This document shows positions 35,201-43,028 of a DNA stretch of 61,578 nucleotides, piece after piece. The position numbers and the translations under genes are program-made. The stretch's first letter is position 1, and each line of letters begins with the position of its first letter. The notes under the pieces were generated by a model. That model saw only the letters and a list, made by a program, of their open reading frames with translations, searched no databases and was not told where the DNA came from. Origin of the DNA: Chloroflexota bacterium (GTDB lineage Bacteria; Chloroflexota; UBA11872); contig JAJDZD010000049.1 in the NCBI GenBank assembly GCA_022824865.1, positions 1 through 61,578 of the forward strand, read 5' to 3'.

Positions 35201-35373
35201 ACGAGCAGAACGACAACGATTCCGATGGCCGGGGCGTAGAAAGGCCAGATGGGGCGTGGGCGGTCACCGAACACTGCGCGGGATAGCGGCAGGCCAATGG
35301 CGACCATCCAGAGGCAGACGCCGGTGGAGGCGACGATGCCGATCCAGGGCGAGACCGTGGGGTCCAGGTTCAT
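32290..35373 (-). CDS. large polytopic membrane protein with extracytoplasmic C-terminal domain
   Basis: A 1027-residue protein. The first 500 residues contain roughly a dozen hydrophobic helices. The loop R-A-G-E-E-T-W-H-F-P-L-V-L-R-M (about 125-140) followed by A-Y-H-Y-G-P-D-L is placed like the acidic first loop of GT-C fold glycosyltransferases. Residues about 510-1027 are soluble, with beta-rich patterns. A polyprenyl-sugar-dependent transferase acting on the outer face of the membrane is possible but unproven. No family could be named with confidence. Confidence 0.72.
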   Translation of the reverse strand: MNLDPTVSPWIGIVASTGVCLWMVAIGLPLSRAVFGDRPRPIWPFYAPAIGIVVVLLVTNLSAYVIPGAPSAWFGLLAPSAIAAFVSWHTGRIRPPSRRTALASLALLSTSAGIYVLALANRTQVRAGEETWHFPLVLRMARGVFPPVTPYGQDAGIAYHYGPDLLAASIVSTAGVPPWTAVAVITALLVVALVLAAVGFAWDIGAPLLLAAGAGAVLALVVRPVHVGLPPYVDVSHESDGPLGILSGLVPAGAAEAFEWMHKPHWALAVCIVLLLAAALEAGVGRRRAALIAVTAGVLALGEAAVLVFASLALGGVVALRLIRLDGRDRLLLAGAVAVAALLAALAGGPVSDALFQRGAEEGMARIAFEPDWQRLAPFDLTGPALMRVGIVPLIAAGALCAYWRRSWGLFFLVAASALGLVEAIVLQSPLPGNDARILYLAAAIASLAALAGVGALTGRLRGWPRHGAIVAVVLLGVLPTVVPRAVAGVRLAAEGFAIEQPVISGPGYPYVGQTQFAAELNQNWDIYAWLAHTLSNDARLLTTRPAVVASVAGIAAPTSGRRVQVISSSSMPVYDDALRFLYHEDLAGMGITHLHLTDAWAQVLPPRARRLLEDPTQLKLLADLRSVSGQRHRVFEVLPGAGTSDRAPQSYRALRQTAPVEGPLIQLEGITGHRSRMLLSNFIDRDDIRASATYFSQRAVRLPRVQPLADIPNRGVVALLDHVEPTALGLSRDDAIWAGYGMRAYDLAAAWSPVWRVGSDFAELPVPSRQACESSNDGRLELRLLGEPGSAVTAGLADSELSGVSQVTNLAVRDCRKLAVTAHADVAPFAQLRPEYPTPADRTQPQVAGLGFDGGNVGDLAIVNLWYRNPLGLPFTSGSEFRLYRAGPSGVVPLETDPRDSVWWWSAPLTLALDTQMARIEFDPRQLTINGSPGVQSSEVVPGRSYLLALNVSRFDPESASLWIQQVVPLVRIEVHESGTSSEVLSGIVSIEHREVGGPSRWFDYTGIIGWEIDLTPWPEDPEPSP

Positions 35374-35520
35374 GTCAACGTCTCGCGGCTAGCGGCGAAC
35401 ACCGACGCTCGTGCGCAGGTCAATGCCCCGTGAAGGAGGGGAGGGTCTGGACGGGTTGCCGTCTAACGGTGGCTGGGTCGCCAGATGGCTGAGAAGCCAC
35501 CGTGTCACGCCCTTGTCGGG

Positions 35521-35940
35521 TCACTTGCCGGGCTGAGTCCGCTGGAAGGCGCGATCCAGCAGGCGGCGGAGGGGGGCGGCGTCGGCGAGGCCGTCCATGA
35601 GGAGGTTGAGGGTGGCGAGGCCGACTAATGCCCAGCCCAGGGGCGGAACGCCGGCGATGACGAAGACGGCGCCGGCGAAGGCGATGACGCTGAGGAGGGC
35701 GTCGGCGCGCAGGTACGAGGTGGGGTCTTCGGAAGGTCCATCGGGATACAGCGGCGCGACGAAATAGCGGTGGAACCTGCGCGTGAGGCTCCAGCCGGGG
35801 CTGATCGAGCCGGCGGCGAGCGCGAGCACGATGAGCGTCACCAGCCAGGGAGCAGCCAGGGCCCAGGCGATCATGAGCGCCAGGCAGAACGCACCGGCGA
35901 TGACGAGCTGGTGGAAACGGCGCTCGCCTCGGTCGGTCAC
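35521..35940 (-). CDS. DUF4395-like membrane protein
   Basis: A 139-residue protein with paired hydrophobic segments in the N-terminal half (about 11-45) and again at 80-115. The connecting sequence S-P-G-W-S-L-T-R-R-F-H-R-Y-F-V-A-P, then E-D-P-T-S-Y-L-R-A-D, resembles DUF4395 (G-P-x-x-S-L-x-x-R-x-x-R and a downstream E-D). Function unknown. It is separated from the large membrane protein by 147 bases with nothing else recognisable. Confidence 0.65.
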   Translation of the reverse strand: MTDRGERRFHQLVIAGAFCLALMIAWALAAPWLVTLIVLALAAGSISPGWSLTRRFHRYFVAPLYPDGPSEDPTSYLRADALLSVIAFAGAVFVIAGVPPLGWALVGLATLNLLMDGLADAAPLRRLLDRAFQRTQPGK

Positions 35941-36122
35941 GGGTTGGTGCCCGCTTCAGATGTCGACCGAGATCCGACCGGTGTCCACGGAAGGCATCCC
36001 AAGCCGGCGGATGAAGATCCGGGCATCGCTATGGCCAGGTGCGCGTTGAGCGCGAGACGCGTAGGTTGCCAAACTCTCGGCATGGCCGATCAGGCTGGGG
36101 CGATCAAGAGACTGCTAGACGC

Positions 36123-37673
36123 ATGGTAGCCAGCGCGACGCGGACAACGTTGGGCGCGCGGTCGCTTGGGGCATTGGCATCGGCGCTCTTGCTGTTTGCG
36201 GCGTTTCCGCCGTTGCAATGGACGGCGCTGGCCTTCTTTGCCTGGGTTCCGCTGCTCATCGCTCAATCAGGGGCGTCGCCATGGGTGCGTCGAGGACTGA
36301 ACGGGCTGATGCTGGGGGTGCTGTTTGGTCTGATTGCCACGACGGTTAATCCGCCCGAGGTGGTGACTGGCGTCGCTTGGTTTGGGATCGCGGTTGGCGT
36401 GGGCATGCTGGCGGGTCTGGCGGCGACGTTGCTGGATGTGCCAGCCGGACCGGGACGTGTGCTTCAGGCCTTGGGGCCGTGGGCGCGGATCTGGGTTCCG
36501 GCATTCGCCTGGACGGGCATTGAGTACTTGCGGTTGGTCACGACGGCGGGACACCAGTGGGGCATGGTGGCCACGACGCAGGTTGACGTGGCACCGCTGC
36601 GGGCGTGGCTGCCGGTGGCGGGGATGTGGCCGGTGGCGCTGTTGACGGTAGCGACGGGGCAGGCGATTGGGGCGGTGGTTCTGGTCGCTGTCGGTCGTCG
36701 GCCGCTGACGCGGAGCCTGGTTGCTGGAATAGGCGTTGCAGCGCTGGGGTGGCTGGCAGGGCTTGGCCTGACCGCCGCGAGCGGCATGCCGAAAGGGCCG
36801 ACGATTCGGGTGGCCACCGTGCAAACGGGGGACCACGTGCCGTCGCATCCGAGGACACGGCCGCTGATTACGACGGTGCGATATCGCGAACTGACCGACA
36901 CGATTACGGATATGCACACGCCGGCGACGCTGGAGGCCGTTGCGCAGGGGGCCGGGCTTGTTGTGTGGCCCGAGGCGTCAGGCTGGGTTGCGCCGGACGA
37001 TCCAAACTCGACGGCGCAATTGGACGGGGTGCGCGAGATGGCCCGACGAGCGGGCGTTCCGATTGTCTGGCCGTACTTCATCCGGATCGATCCGAATCGC
37101 ACGCGCAACGAACTGGTGGTGGTCATGCCCGATGGGCGGATGTCGCGTCCGACCACAAAGGATCACCCGGTGTACGCGATCGGGGAGCGGAGCGTGACGG
37201 CCGGGCTGTATGAGACCTACGACGTGGCAGGGATACGGCTGGGGCTGGCGGCGGGACCTGACGGAACGTATACGGACACGCTGGCGCGGCTGGCGAGGAT
37301 GGGCGCGGCGCTGGTGGCGATTCCGACGCATGACTGGGCGGCGTATACGGCTCCGCACATCCGGCACCTGCGGCTACGCGCCGTCGAACATGGGCTGGCT
37401 ATAGCGAAGGCGGATTGGCGTTATGGGTCGGTGGTGATTGCCCCGGATGGCGAGCTCGTGGCCGGCACGTCGCCGGACCAGGCGCGGGAGGAGTTGCTGG
37501 TGGCGGACGTGTGGCTCAGCAGGCCGGGGACGTTTTACACAGAAACCGGCGACTGGTTGGGCCTCGTGTCGTTGGGTGCGCTGGGGGCGATGCTGCTTGG
37601 GGGCGCGGCCCTGGGCGCCCGAGACTGTTGGGTCAGCGGCGGCCGGCGGGGATCAGCGACGCGCCCCAGCTGA
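36123..37673 (+). CDS. apolipoprotein N-acyltransferase-like protein lacking the catalytic cysteine
   Basis: A 516-residue protein with about six N-terminal membrane helices and a C-terminal carbon-nitrogen hydrolase domain, the layout of Lnt. The triad glutamate (E284 in V-W-P-E-A-S) and lysine (K346 in T-T-K-D-H-P, followed by I-G-E-R) are present. At the nucleophile position, where Lnt has G-V-A-I-C-Y-E, this protein reads G-L-A-A-G-P-D, with G378 in place of cysteine. It should therefore not form the acyl-enzyme and may be a degenerate or repurposed protein. ATG 36123 is chosen because the frame upstream to 36039 is not family-like. Its 3' end overlaps the convergent PrsW-like gene by 41 bases. 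Confidence 0.8.
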   Translation: MVASATRTTLGARSLGALASALLLFAAFPPLQWTALAFFAWVPLLIAQSGASPWVRRGLNGLMLGVLFGLIATTVNPPEVVTGVAWFGIAVGVGMLAGLAATLLDVPAGPGRVLQALGPWARIWVPAFAWTGIEYLRLVTTAGHQWGMVATTQVDVAPLRAWLPVAGMWPVALLTVATGQAIGAVVLVAVGRRPLTRSLVAGIGVAALGWLAGLGLTAASGMPKGPTIRVATVQTGDHVPSHPRTRPLITTVRYRELTDTITDMHTPATLEAVAQGAGLVVWPEASGWVAPDDPNSTAQLDGVREMARRAGVPIVWPYFIRIDPNRTRNELVVVMPDGRMSRPTTKDHPVYAIGERSVTAGLYETYDVAGIRLGLAAGPDGTYTDTLARLARMGAALVAIPTHDWAAYTAPHIRHLRLRAVEHGLAIAKADWRYGSVVIAPDGELVAGTSPDQAREELLVADVWLSRPGTFYTETGDWLGLVSLGALGAMLLGGAALGARDCWVSGGRRGSATRPS

Positions 37674-38313
37674 AGGCGAGCAGGCCGACGACGGCAAGAA
37701 TCAAGGTGACGACGGCCGTGTGCCAGCCCAGGTCGTCCAGAGTGGCGGTGTAGGCAGCGGCGGTGTGCAGAACTCCGGCCAGCAGAACGTAGCCGACCAA
37801 GCGACCGGAGAGCCAGCCGCGGGCCAGCATGTAGGCCGTGCCGAACTGCAAGGCGATCCAGGCCCATTCGCGCACGAAGACAAATGCCAGATCCGCCCCT
37901 GGCAGGTCGCCTTGCAGCGCCTGGCTGAGGGTGAGTTGCGCGGCGAACAGGGCATACCCGGCGGTGGGAGCAATCGCGGCGGCGGTGACGGCGCGCGGAT
38001 TGGACGGGCGGGCCATGACGAAGCCCACGATCAGCAGCATGATCAGCTTGGCGAATTCGTCGGCATAGGCGGCGACGATGGCGGATACCAGGCCAACCAA
38101 GGCGACCTGATCGCGCATGGCGGACGCGCCAACGTTTTCGGCGACGATTTCGAGCACGGCGATGGTGAGTTCGTCGCGCAGCCAGACTTGGGCGAATGGA
38201 TAGACGACGACGCCGAGCAGCAGGCCAAACCACACACCGGGGCGGCCGAGCAAGAGCGGCGCGCCCGCGCGGCCCCAGAACAGCCCGAAAGCCAAGGCGG
38301 CGGCCACCGCCAC
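37633..38313 (-). CDS. PrsW-like polytopic membrane protein
   Basis: A 226-residue protein with about seven hydrophobic helices. The segment A-Y-A-D-E-F-A-K-L resembles the E-E-x-x-K motif of PrsW-type intramembrane proteases, and the later L-L-A-G-V-L-H-T-A-A-A-Y offers the conserved histidine helix, so a membrane-embedded protease or CAAX-protease relative is possible. GTG at 38313 is the first usable start. The first acidic residue of the motif is Asp rather than Glu, which weakens the assignment. Confidence 0.6.
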   Translation of the reverse strand: MAVAAALAFGLFWGRAGAPLLLGRPGVWFGLLLGVVVYPFAQVWLRDELTIAVLEIVAENVGASAMRDQVALVGLVSAIVAAYADEFAKLIMLLIVGFVMARPSNPRAVTAAAIAPTAGYALFAAQLTLSQALQGDLPGADLAFVFVREWAWIALQFGTAYMLARGWLSGRLVGYVLLAGVLHTAAAYTATLDDLGWHTAVVTLILAVVGLLAFSWGASLIPAGRR

Positions 38314-38536
38314 GGGATGGGGGGCAACCAGGAATTGCCGGAGGAGGCCGGACGGGTCGACTAGCGCGTCAATTTGTCGGGCGACGGGCCTGTGACGGCC
38401 AGGCAGCGGGAGCGGCGAGCGGCGCTCAGGACGAGGGTCTTACTGGTAGGATTGACGCAGCCTGCGGGCTCCGGCGCGGATCGTCCGGGGTCCGCCTGAT
38501 CGTTTACAAGTACAGAGTCGGGGCGCGCCATCATTT

Positions 38537-38620
38537 GGGTCGGTGGGTGAGTGGTTAATACCACCAGACTGTAAATCTGGCGCCTTTACGGCTACGTAGG
38601 TTCGAATCCTACCCGGCCCA
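38537..38620 (+). tRNA. tRNA-Tyr (GTA)
   Basis: An 84-base class II tRNA. Acceptor arms gggtcgg and ccggccc pair (one G-T), the anticodon loop is ctGTAaa in the stem ccaga/tctgg, a long variable arm follows (cgcctttacggctacg) and the T arm is gtaggttcgaatcctac. First of five tRNA genes in about 500 bases. Confidence 0.95.
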
Positions 38621-38681
38621 CCGGACGCCGCGCGACGGAGCGTAGGCTACTATCAGGCGTCCGGCGCGCCCGACACAACGC

Positions 38682-38755
38682 GGTCCCGTGGTGCAGCGGC
38701 CTAGCATACCTCCCTGTCAAGGAGGAGATCGCCGGTTCGAATCCGGTCGGGACCG
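38682..38755 (+). tRNA. tRNA-Asp (GTC)
   Basis: A 74-base tRNA with acceptor ggtcccg/cgggacc, anticodon GTC in ctccctGTCaaggag and T arm gccggttcgaatccggt. No CCA is encoded. A degraded copy of its 3' 44 bases occurs at 59191-59234 on the other strand. Confidence 0.95.
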
Positions 38756-38783
38756 CCCGGCGCAACCTGCCGCGCAGCGCCGT

Positions 38784-38856
38784 GGGCCCATAGCTCAGCG
38801 GTCAGAGCAGCCGGCTCATAACCGGTAGGTCCCTGGTTCGAATCCAGGTGGGCCCA
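38784..38856 (+). tRNA. tRNA with CAT anticodon (elongator Met or Ile2)
   Basis: A 73-base tRNA with acceptor gggccca/tgggccc, anticodon CAT in gccggctCATaaccggt and T arm cctggttcgaatccagg. The acceptor starts with a G-C pair and the anticodon stem lacks the three G-C pairs of initiator tRNA, so it is not fMet. Confidence 0.92.
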
Positions 38857-38875
38857 CCGGACGGACGGCGGGAAT

Positions 38876-38950
38876 GGCGGAGTAGCTCAGAGGTAGAGCA
38901 GGGGACTCATAAGCCCTTGGCCGCAGGTTCGAATCCTGCCTCCGCTACCA
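38876..38950 (+). tRNA. tRNA with CAT anticodon (elongator Met or Ile2), CCA encoded
   Basis: Acceptor ggcggag/ctccgct, anticodon CAT in ggggactCATaagccct, T arm gcaggttcgaatcctgc, and encoded CCA at 38948-38950. The base pair closing the anticodon loop is mismatched (A-G). With the preceding tRNA this makes two CAT tRNAs; one is probably the lysidine-modified Ile tRNA. Confidence 0.9.
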
Positions 38951-38955
38951 GCCTG

Positions 38956-39042
38956 GCCGAGGTGGTGAAACTGGTAGACACGCAGTCCTCAGGAGGCTGT
39001 GAGCTTCGGCTCGTGCGGGTTCGACTCCCGCCCTCGGCACCA
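38956..39042 (+). tRNA. tRNA-Leu (CAG)
   Basis: An 87-base class II tRNA. Acceptor gccgagg/cctcggc, anticodon CAG in cagtcctCAGgaggctg, long variable arm tgagcttcggctcgt, T arm gcgggttcgactcccgc, and encoded CCA at its end. It is the last of the cluster; base composition drops right after it. Confidence 0.95.
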
Positions 39043-39205
39043 ACATCCCGAAACTATCAGGCCCGACTTTCCTCCATCCCAAAATAAGCTGCACCCACCA
39101 CTCGTCACCGAATCCAGCACCGCAGCTCACCACCCACTCCACCACCACAAAGCACGCCACTTTACTCTCGATCACCAAGCCGACACAGATTAGCCCAATC
39201 GCTTT

Positions 39206-41431
39206 TCAGCCTACACGGTCCTCTATTAGACCAAGATCAAGATCAAAGTAATAGCTCAGGACAGCCCTGAAGTGATTCACCGAGCTTATGGACGGATAGA
39301 CGGCCACGTTGCCGCCAGAGGGTAAATGAAAGGCTGCCAAAATAAGGTGCCCGGAAAAACGATCATGATGTTTCCCGTGATCTCCCGCCAAGACTATTAT
39401 GGGATCACTTTCGCTATGCTCGATGATATTATCCACCATGCTCAGAACCAACCTGTTTATATAGATTAACTGGCCGATATAGGCGCTTGGGACGCTCGGA
39501 TCATGCCTGTCATCAAATTCATCATAGACCGAATTGCCGGACACATAGTTTCCGTATCTGTCAAACGTTGCCGGCGGATGCGGTTTGACAATATGTGCAA
39601 ATACGAACATTGGTCGTTGAACGCCGATTGGAGATGAAAGGAAGTCAAACATCCTTAGCGCCCGCATCGGCGACCACCAATCAAACGTCTCGTCATCTAC
39701 GGTAAGAACACATCGTTTCAAAGCAGGCCAAAGCAATGTCGTGCGTGCAAGTTCACAACTAAACTTGCGAGAGAAGATCTCGAAGTCAAGACTCCCTACA
39801 TCGATCCCATCAACGAGCATCTCAGTTCCGGACCGCCGAAACACAACCAGATGATCGGCAAGTGGAGCGTCGTCCGTCACGGCATGGCCCGACTCAAGGT
39901 GAACGTAGGTATAGCCAAGGCGCTTGAGTATTGCACTCAGTGCGTTAGCGCGAGCAAGACCTATTAAGTCTGCGTCAGTTTCTGGTGACTGTTTGCCAAG
40001 AGTGTCAAGATAAGACATGTTGAGACTAGACGGTATAGATTCAATGGATCTGTCGTAGTTGCTCGTCGCTTGTGATGCCACATAGAACCCACGCCATTCC
40101 AATTCGTCGATAAACTCCGAGTTGTCGAATTCACCGAGAGCATCACTACGCGTGTATTCATCAAGAATAATATAGTAAATGTCAGGTCTCGGCCTATTCA
40201 GATCCGCAATGCCATCAGGCAGTAGGCGTTCCACAAGTTCATCGGCCACAGCCTCAGATGGTTGGGAGCGCAGAAGCGAATCGCGCGTGTTGCCTACCAA
40301 GCTCACGACAGGCAGCATGAGGAGAACAACGCTTGCGAGATTCAGCAGTTGTGTCAATCGTTGTGCCGAGCCAGCGGCACGAACGATCACGACGATCAAC
40401 GCGGCGGCAAACACAACCGAGAAAGCAAAGAATATTCGTTCATCGACTCGATCGTCTATCGTGCGGGCCACGTGTCCATATCCAAAAAACACCACTAGCA
40501 GAACAACGGTGATCAAGGCAGATCGATGCGAGTTGCGCAGAGTCAGCCGAAGTGAAGCCATGCTCGCAGTCACGCATACGAGCACCAAGGCCAGCGGGAC
40601 AACTGCGTCCACTACGGCGAAGTGCAGTGTATTCGAGGAAAGGAAGTGCAGTATGGGCATCGACGCAGTCGGCCACGGATACCACGGGGTGTTGAGCACA
40701 CGGTCGATTCCAGACTCCGTTTGCTCATCTGACTGCCTGGCGCCATATCGACCAAAGCTCTCGATTCGAACCTGCAGAAGCCGAAACTTAAGACGAACCC
40801 ATGATCCGGCCGGTTGTAGTCGTGACCCAATGCGAAGATGTGCAAGTATGGCAAGAACCGTTACCGCTCCGGCGAGGATCAGCCTAATACGAGCGGATGA
40901 ATCGCCGAGAATGGCCGTGCGAAGACCACTTCCAGTTATCGTGTGCGAAAATGCCAACGGTCCATCACCTACGTTGGGTATTCCGTTGACTGCAACATTC
41001 ATGATCCCGGGATTCTCAGTTGCGAGCTTGTATATCACATAGTTTTTCTCAAAGTCCGCGACTTGAAGCTGCAGGAGTAATCGTTGACCGTCGGGTACGA
41101 CGTAGCTGGGAAAGTCGAGCTTTTGGCGGACCGTTACAGCGTCCGGCGCAGCGTTAATCGAAGTTTGTCGCAGAACTGCCTGTGTTGATGCATCCACAAG
41201 TGACGCCCACACGGTGGTGCGATCGCCGCCGGGTTCAGCGGATACCCAGACATGAAACGTGCCCACAACTCCAGCTATTTGTCCCAAGTCTTGCTGTACG
41301 CCCCACCCGGGCCAAGCTACCAAGATCTGATCGGAGGGCGCATCACTCGATGACGAGACGTACTCGACCTGGGGGACCAGACTCGCCCACAGACCAACTG
41401 CCAGGAGTGCTAGCCAAAGAGACTTAAGCAT
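39206..41431 (-). CDS. sulfatase/phosphoglycerol-transferase-like membrane protein
   Basis: A 741-residue protein. It has an N-terminal signal-anchor, a non-cytoplasmic beta-rich stretch (about 30-175), about five membrane helices between 185 and 395, and a C-terminal alkaline-phosphatase-fold domain from about 415 (R-P-D-I-Y-Y-I-I-L-D-E-Y) to V-L-A-G-D-H-G-K-H near 690, the metal-binding D-H-G of sulfatases and LtaS-type transferases. Similar proteins modify extracellular polysaccharides or lipids. Base composition is much lower in GC than nearly all neighbours, and the gene lies next to a tRNA cluster, both pointing to horizontal acquisition. Confidence 0.78.
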   Translation of the reverse strand: MLKSLWLALLAVGLWASLVPQVEYVSSSSDAPSDQILVAWPGWGVQQDLGQIAGVVGTFHVWVSAEPGGDRTTVWASLVDASTQAVLRQTSINAAPDAVTVRQKLDFPSYVVPDGQRLLLQLQVADFEKNYVIYKLATENPGIMNVAVNGIPNVGDGPLAFSHTITGSGLRTAILGDSSARIRLILAGAVTVLAILAHLRIGSRLQPAGSWVRLKFRLLQVRIESFGRYGARQSDEQTESGIDRVLNTPWYPWPTASMPILHFLSSNTLHFAVVDAVVPLALVLVCVTASMASLRLTLRNSHRSALITVVLLVVFFGYGHVARTIDDRVDERIFFAFSVVFAAALIVVIVRAAGSAQRLTQLLNLASVVLLMLPVVSLVGNTRDSLLRSQPSEAVADELVERLLPDGIADLNRPRPDIYYIILDEYTRSDALGEFDNSEFIDELEWRGFYVASQATSNYDRSIESIPSSLNMSYLDTLGKQSPETDADLIGLARANALSAILKRLGYTYVHLESGHAVTDDAPLADHLVVFRRSGTEMLVDGIDVGSLDFEIFSRKFSCELARTTLLWPALKRCVLTVDDETFDWWSPMRALRMFDFLSSPIGVQRPMFVFAHIVKPHPPATFDRYGNYVSGNSVYDEFDDRHDPSVPSAYIGQLIYINRLVLSMVDNIIEHSESDPIIVLAGDHGKHHDRFSGHLILAAFHLPSGGNVAVYPSISSVNHFRAVLSYYFDLDLGLIEDRVG

Positions 41432-41522
41432 GACTCAGGCGTTTGTCGCGTAGTTATCTCGACGTGCTGAATAACGCGCCTGGAAAGCTGTATCTACTAA
41501 TATTGCAGCATCGACACTCAAA

Positions 41523-42023
41523 TTGAACTGCCACATGAGCTTACATGTTCTCCGCAGCCGACACATAGCCAATGGTAACTACGGCGCAATCCAGTCGGAC
41601 TCCGGCACTCGTCACAGCCGAAGAAGGACTGGGCCACGCGACAACCTCAAGCAGATCACTGCACCAATGAGCCGCAGAGTGTACGGTACCCCAATGGGCG
41701 GCGATGCCTCAGTCCGCAAGGCGCCGTGCTGCATGGCCGTAGAGGAAGCTGGCAAATTGCCACACGCTCGCGAATCTGCGCGTAGCCTAGCGGTAGCCAC
41801 GTTTTGCATTCGAGTCGGATTCCTCAGTGGCGCCCTGCTGGGTGGCCGTCGGTATATCGATCCGGGGACCGGAAGCTTTGCAATTCAGATCACTATGGCG
41901 TCGGTGCTGGGCGGTCTGCTGACGGCGCGGTTGTGGTTGCGGCATGTGTTCTGGCGAGTAGTCGGGCGCGGGAGGCGAAGCAAGAACGTTGAGCAAGCTT
42001 CGGTTCAGGAGACTGATCGGTAA
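41523..42023 (+). CDS. small membrane protein with YIDPGTGS motif
   Basis: The C-terminal 60 residues contain Y-I-D-P-G-T-G-S-F followed by a hydrophobic helix and a basic tail (W-L-R-H-V-F-W-R-V-V-G-R-G-R-R). This signature is typical of short bacterial membrane proteins that often accompany sulfatase-like or polysaccharide genes, as here. The N-terminal 70 residues are low in family-like character, and the true start may be the ATG at 41733 (96 residues). It is divergent from the sulfatase-type gene and is followed after 6 bases by the hydrolase. Confidence 0.55.
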   Translation: MNCHMSLHVLRSRHIANGNYGAIQSDSGTRHSRRRTGPRDNLKQITAPMSRRVYGTPMGGDASVRKAPCCMAVEEAGKLPHARESARSLAVATFCIRVGFLSGALLGGRRYIDPGTGSFAIQITMASVLGGLLTARLWLRHVFWRVVGRGRRSKNVEQASVQETDR

Positions 42024-42029
42024 GACTGG

Positions 42030-42893
42030 ATGGCGAGCGACGTTAGCACCCGCCTGCCGGGTCATGTCGCACGGGCTTCGGCAACAAGATTTCGTGCGGA
42101 GGCGAACCCGACCTGTGTAGGGATCGGCCCGGTCGATGAATTGGCGGATTGGGCCGTGATGGATGTTGAGCGAGCCGTGGTTAACGAGTGCGAGGCGCTG
42201 TTTTTTCCGGCGCGTGGGCGCGGTGCGAACCGATCCGTCGGCCTGCTGCTGGCCGGCTTGCGGTCGTCAACCCTTCTTTGCAGATTCAGCGACTGGACCG
42301 AAGCCTGGCAATCGGCTGGATTTGCGATCGCCTCGTATGACTTCAAGGACGATCGCTATACATGGGGCGCGGACGCGGGCGTGGCGACCCTTTCCGGGTT
42401 GCTGGCCGAGGCGCGCAGACGCTGGCCTGTCCGGCGACCCGTCGTCTGCGGCTCCTCGCGCGGAGGGCTGACCTCGCTGGTGTGGGCGCACCGCCATCCG
42501 GGCGTGCCAGTGGCCTGGTTCGGGATGAATCCGGTTATGAACTTGGGTCCGTTCTATGGCCTTGCAGGCCGGGCATCGTCGCTCAACGCGGCATACGGCA
42601 TTCAGACCAAGGCAGAGCTGCTTCGAGATGTGTGTCCGCGCGTGAACCCGGTCGACCTTGCCGGTGACCTGAGCGGGTTGCCGCTGCGCAGTTGGCAGGG
42701 ACGCGACGACCAAGTGACGCCGCCCGGCGAGCTTGTGCGGTTCGACGCAGCGATCCGGGTGGCTGGCGGTGCGCATTCGATCGTCTACGGGCCCGGCGGG
42801 CATGCGACGCCGGAAGGGCCCCGCCACCAGTTTGACGCCGCAGCCCAGATCTCGTTCGCACGAGCGGCTGAATGCCGCACGGGCGCCCCCTAG
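42030..42893 (+). CDS. alpha/beta hydrolase
   Basis: A 287-residue hydrolase with the nucleophile elbow G-S-S-R-G-G near residue 142, an acid candidate in G-R-D-D-Q-V-T-P (about 226) and a histidine in G-G-H-A-T-P (about 257), in the right order for a Ser-Asp-His triad. It resembles prolyl-oligopeptidase-type or dienelactone-hydrolase-type esterases. The substrate is unknown. Its start lies six bases after the stop of the YIDPGTGS protein, so the two are probably co-transcribed. Confidence 0.75.
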   Translation: MASDVSTRLPGHVARASATRFRAEANPTCVGIGPVDELADWAVMDVERAVVNECEALFFPARGRGANRSVGLLLAGLRSSTLLCRFSDWTEAWQSAGFAIASYDFKDDRYTWGADAGVATLSGLLAEARRRWPVRRPVVCGSSRGGLTSLVWAHRHPGVPVAWFGMNPVMNLGPFYGLAGRASSLNAAYGIQTKAELLRDVCPRVNPVDLAGDLSGLPLRSWQGRDDQVTPPGELVRFDAAIRVAGGAHSIVYGPGGHATPEGPRHQFDAAAQISFARAAECRTGAP

Positions 42894-43028
42894 GAATCAG
42901 CCGAACGAGGGCCATACGTGGGGTGGGGGCGGACGGCGGGTTGGCGGACGCCGGAACCTTGCCGTCCGATGCCCGATCCACGGGCCTATGCTGCCAGGTA
43001 GATGGCTTTCCCGACGCTACGACTCGCA

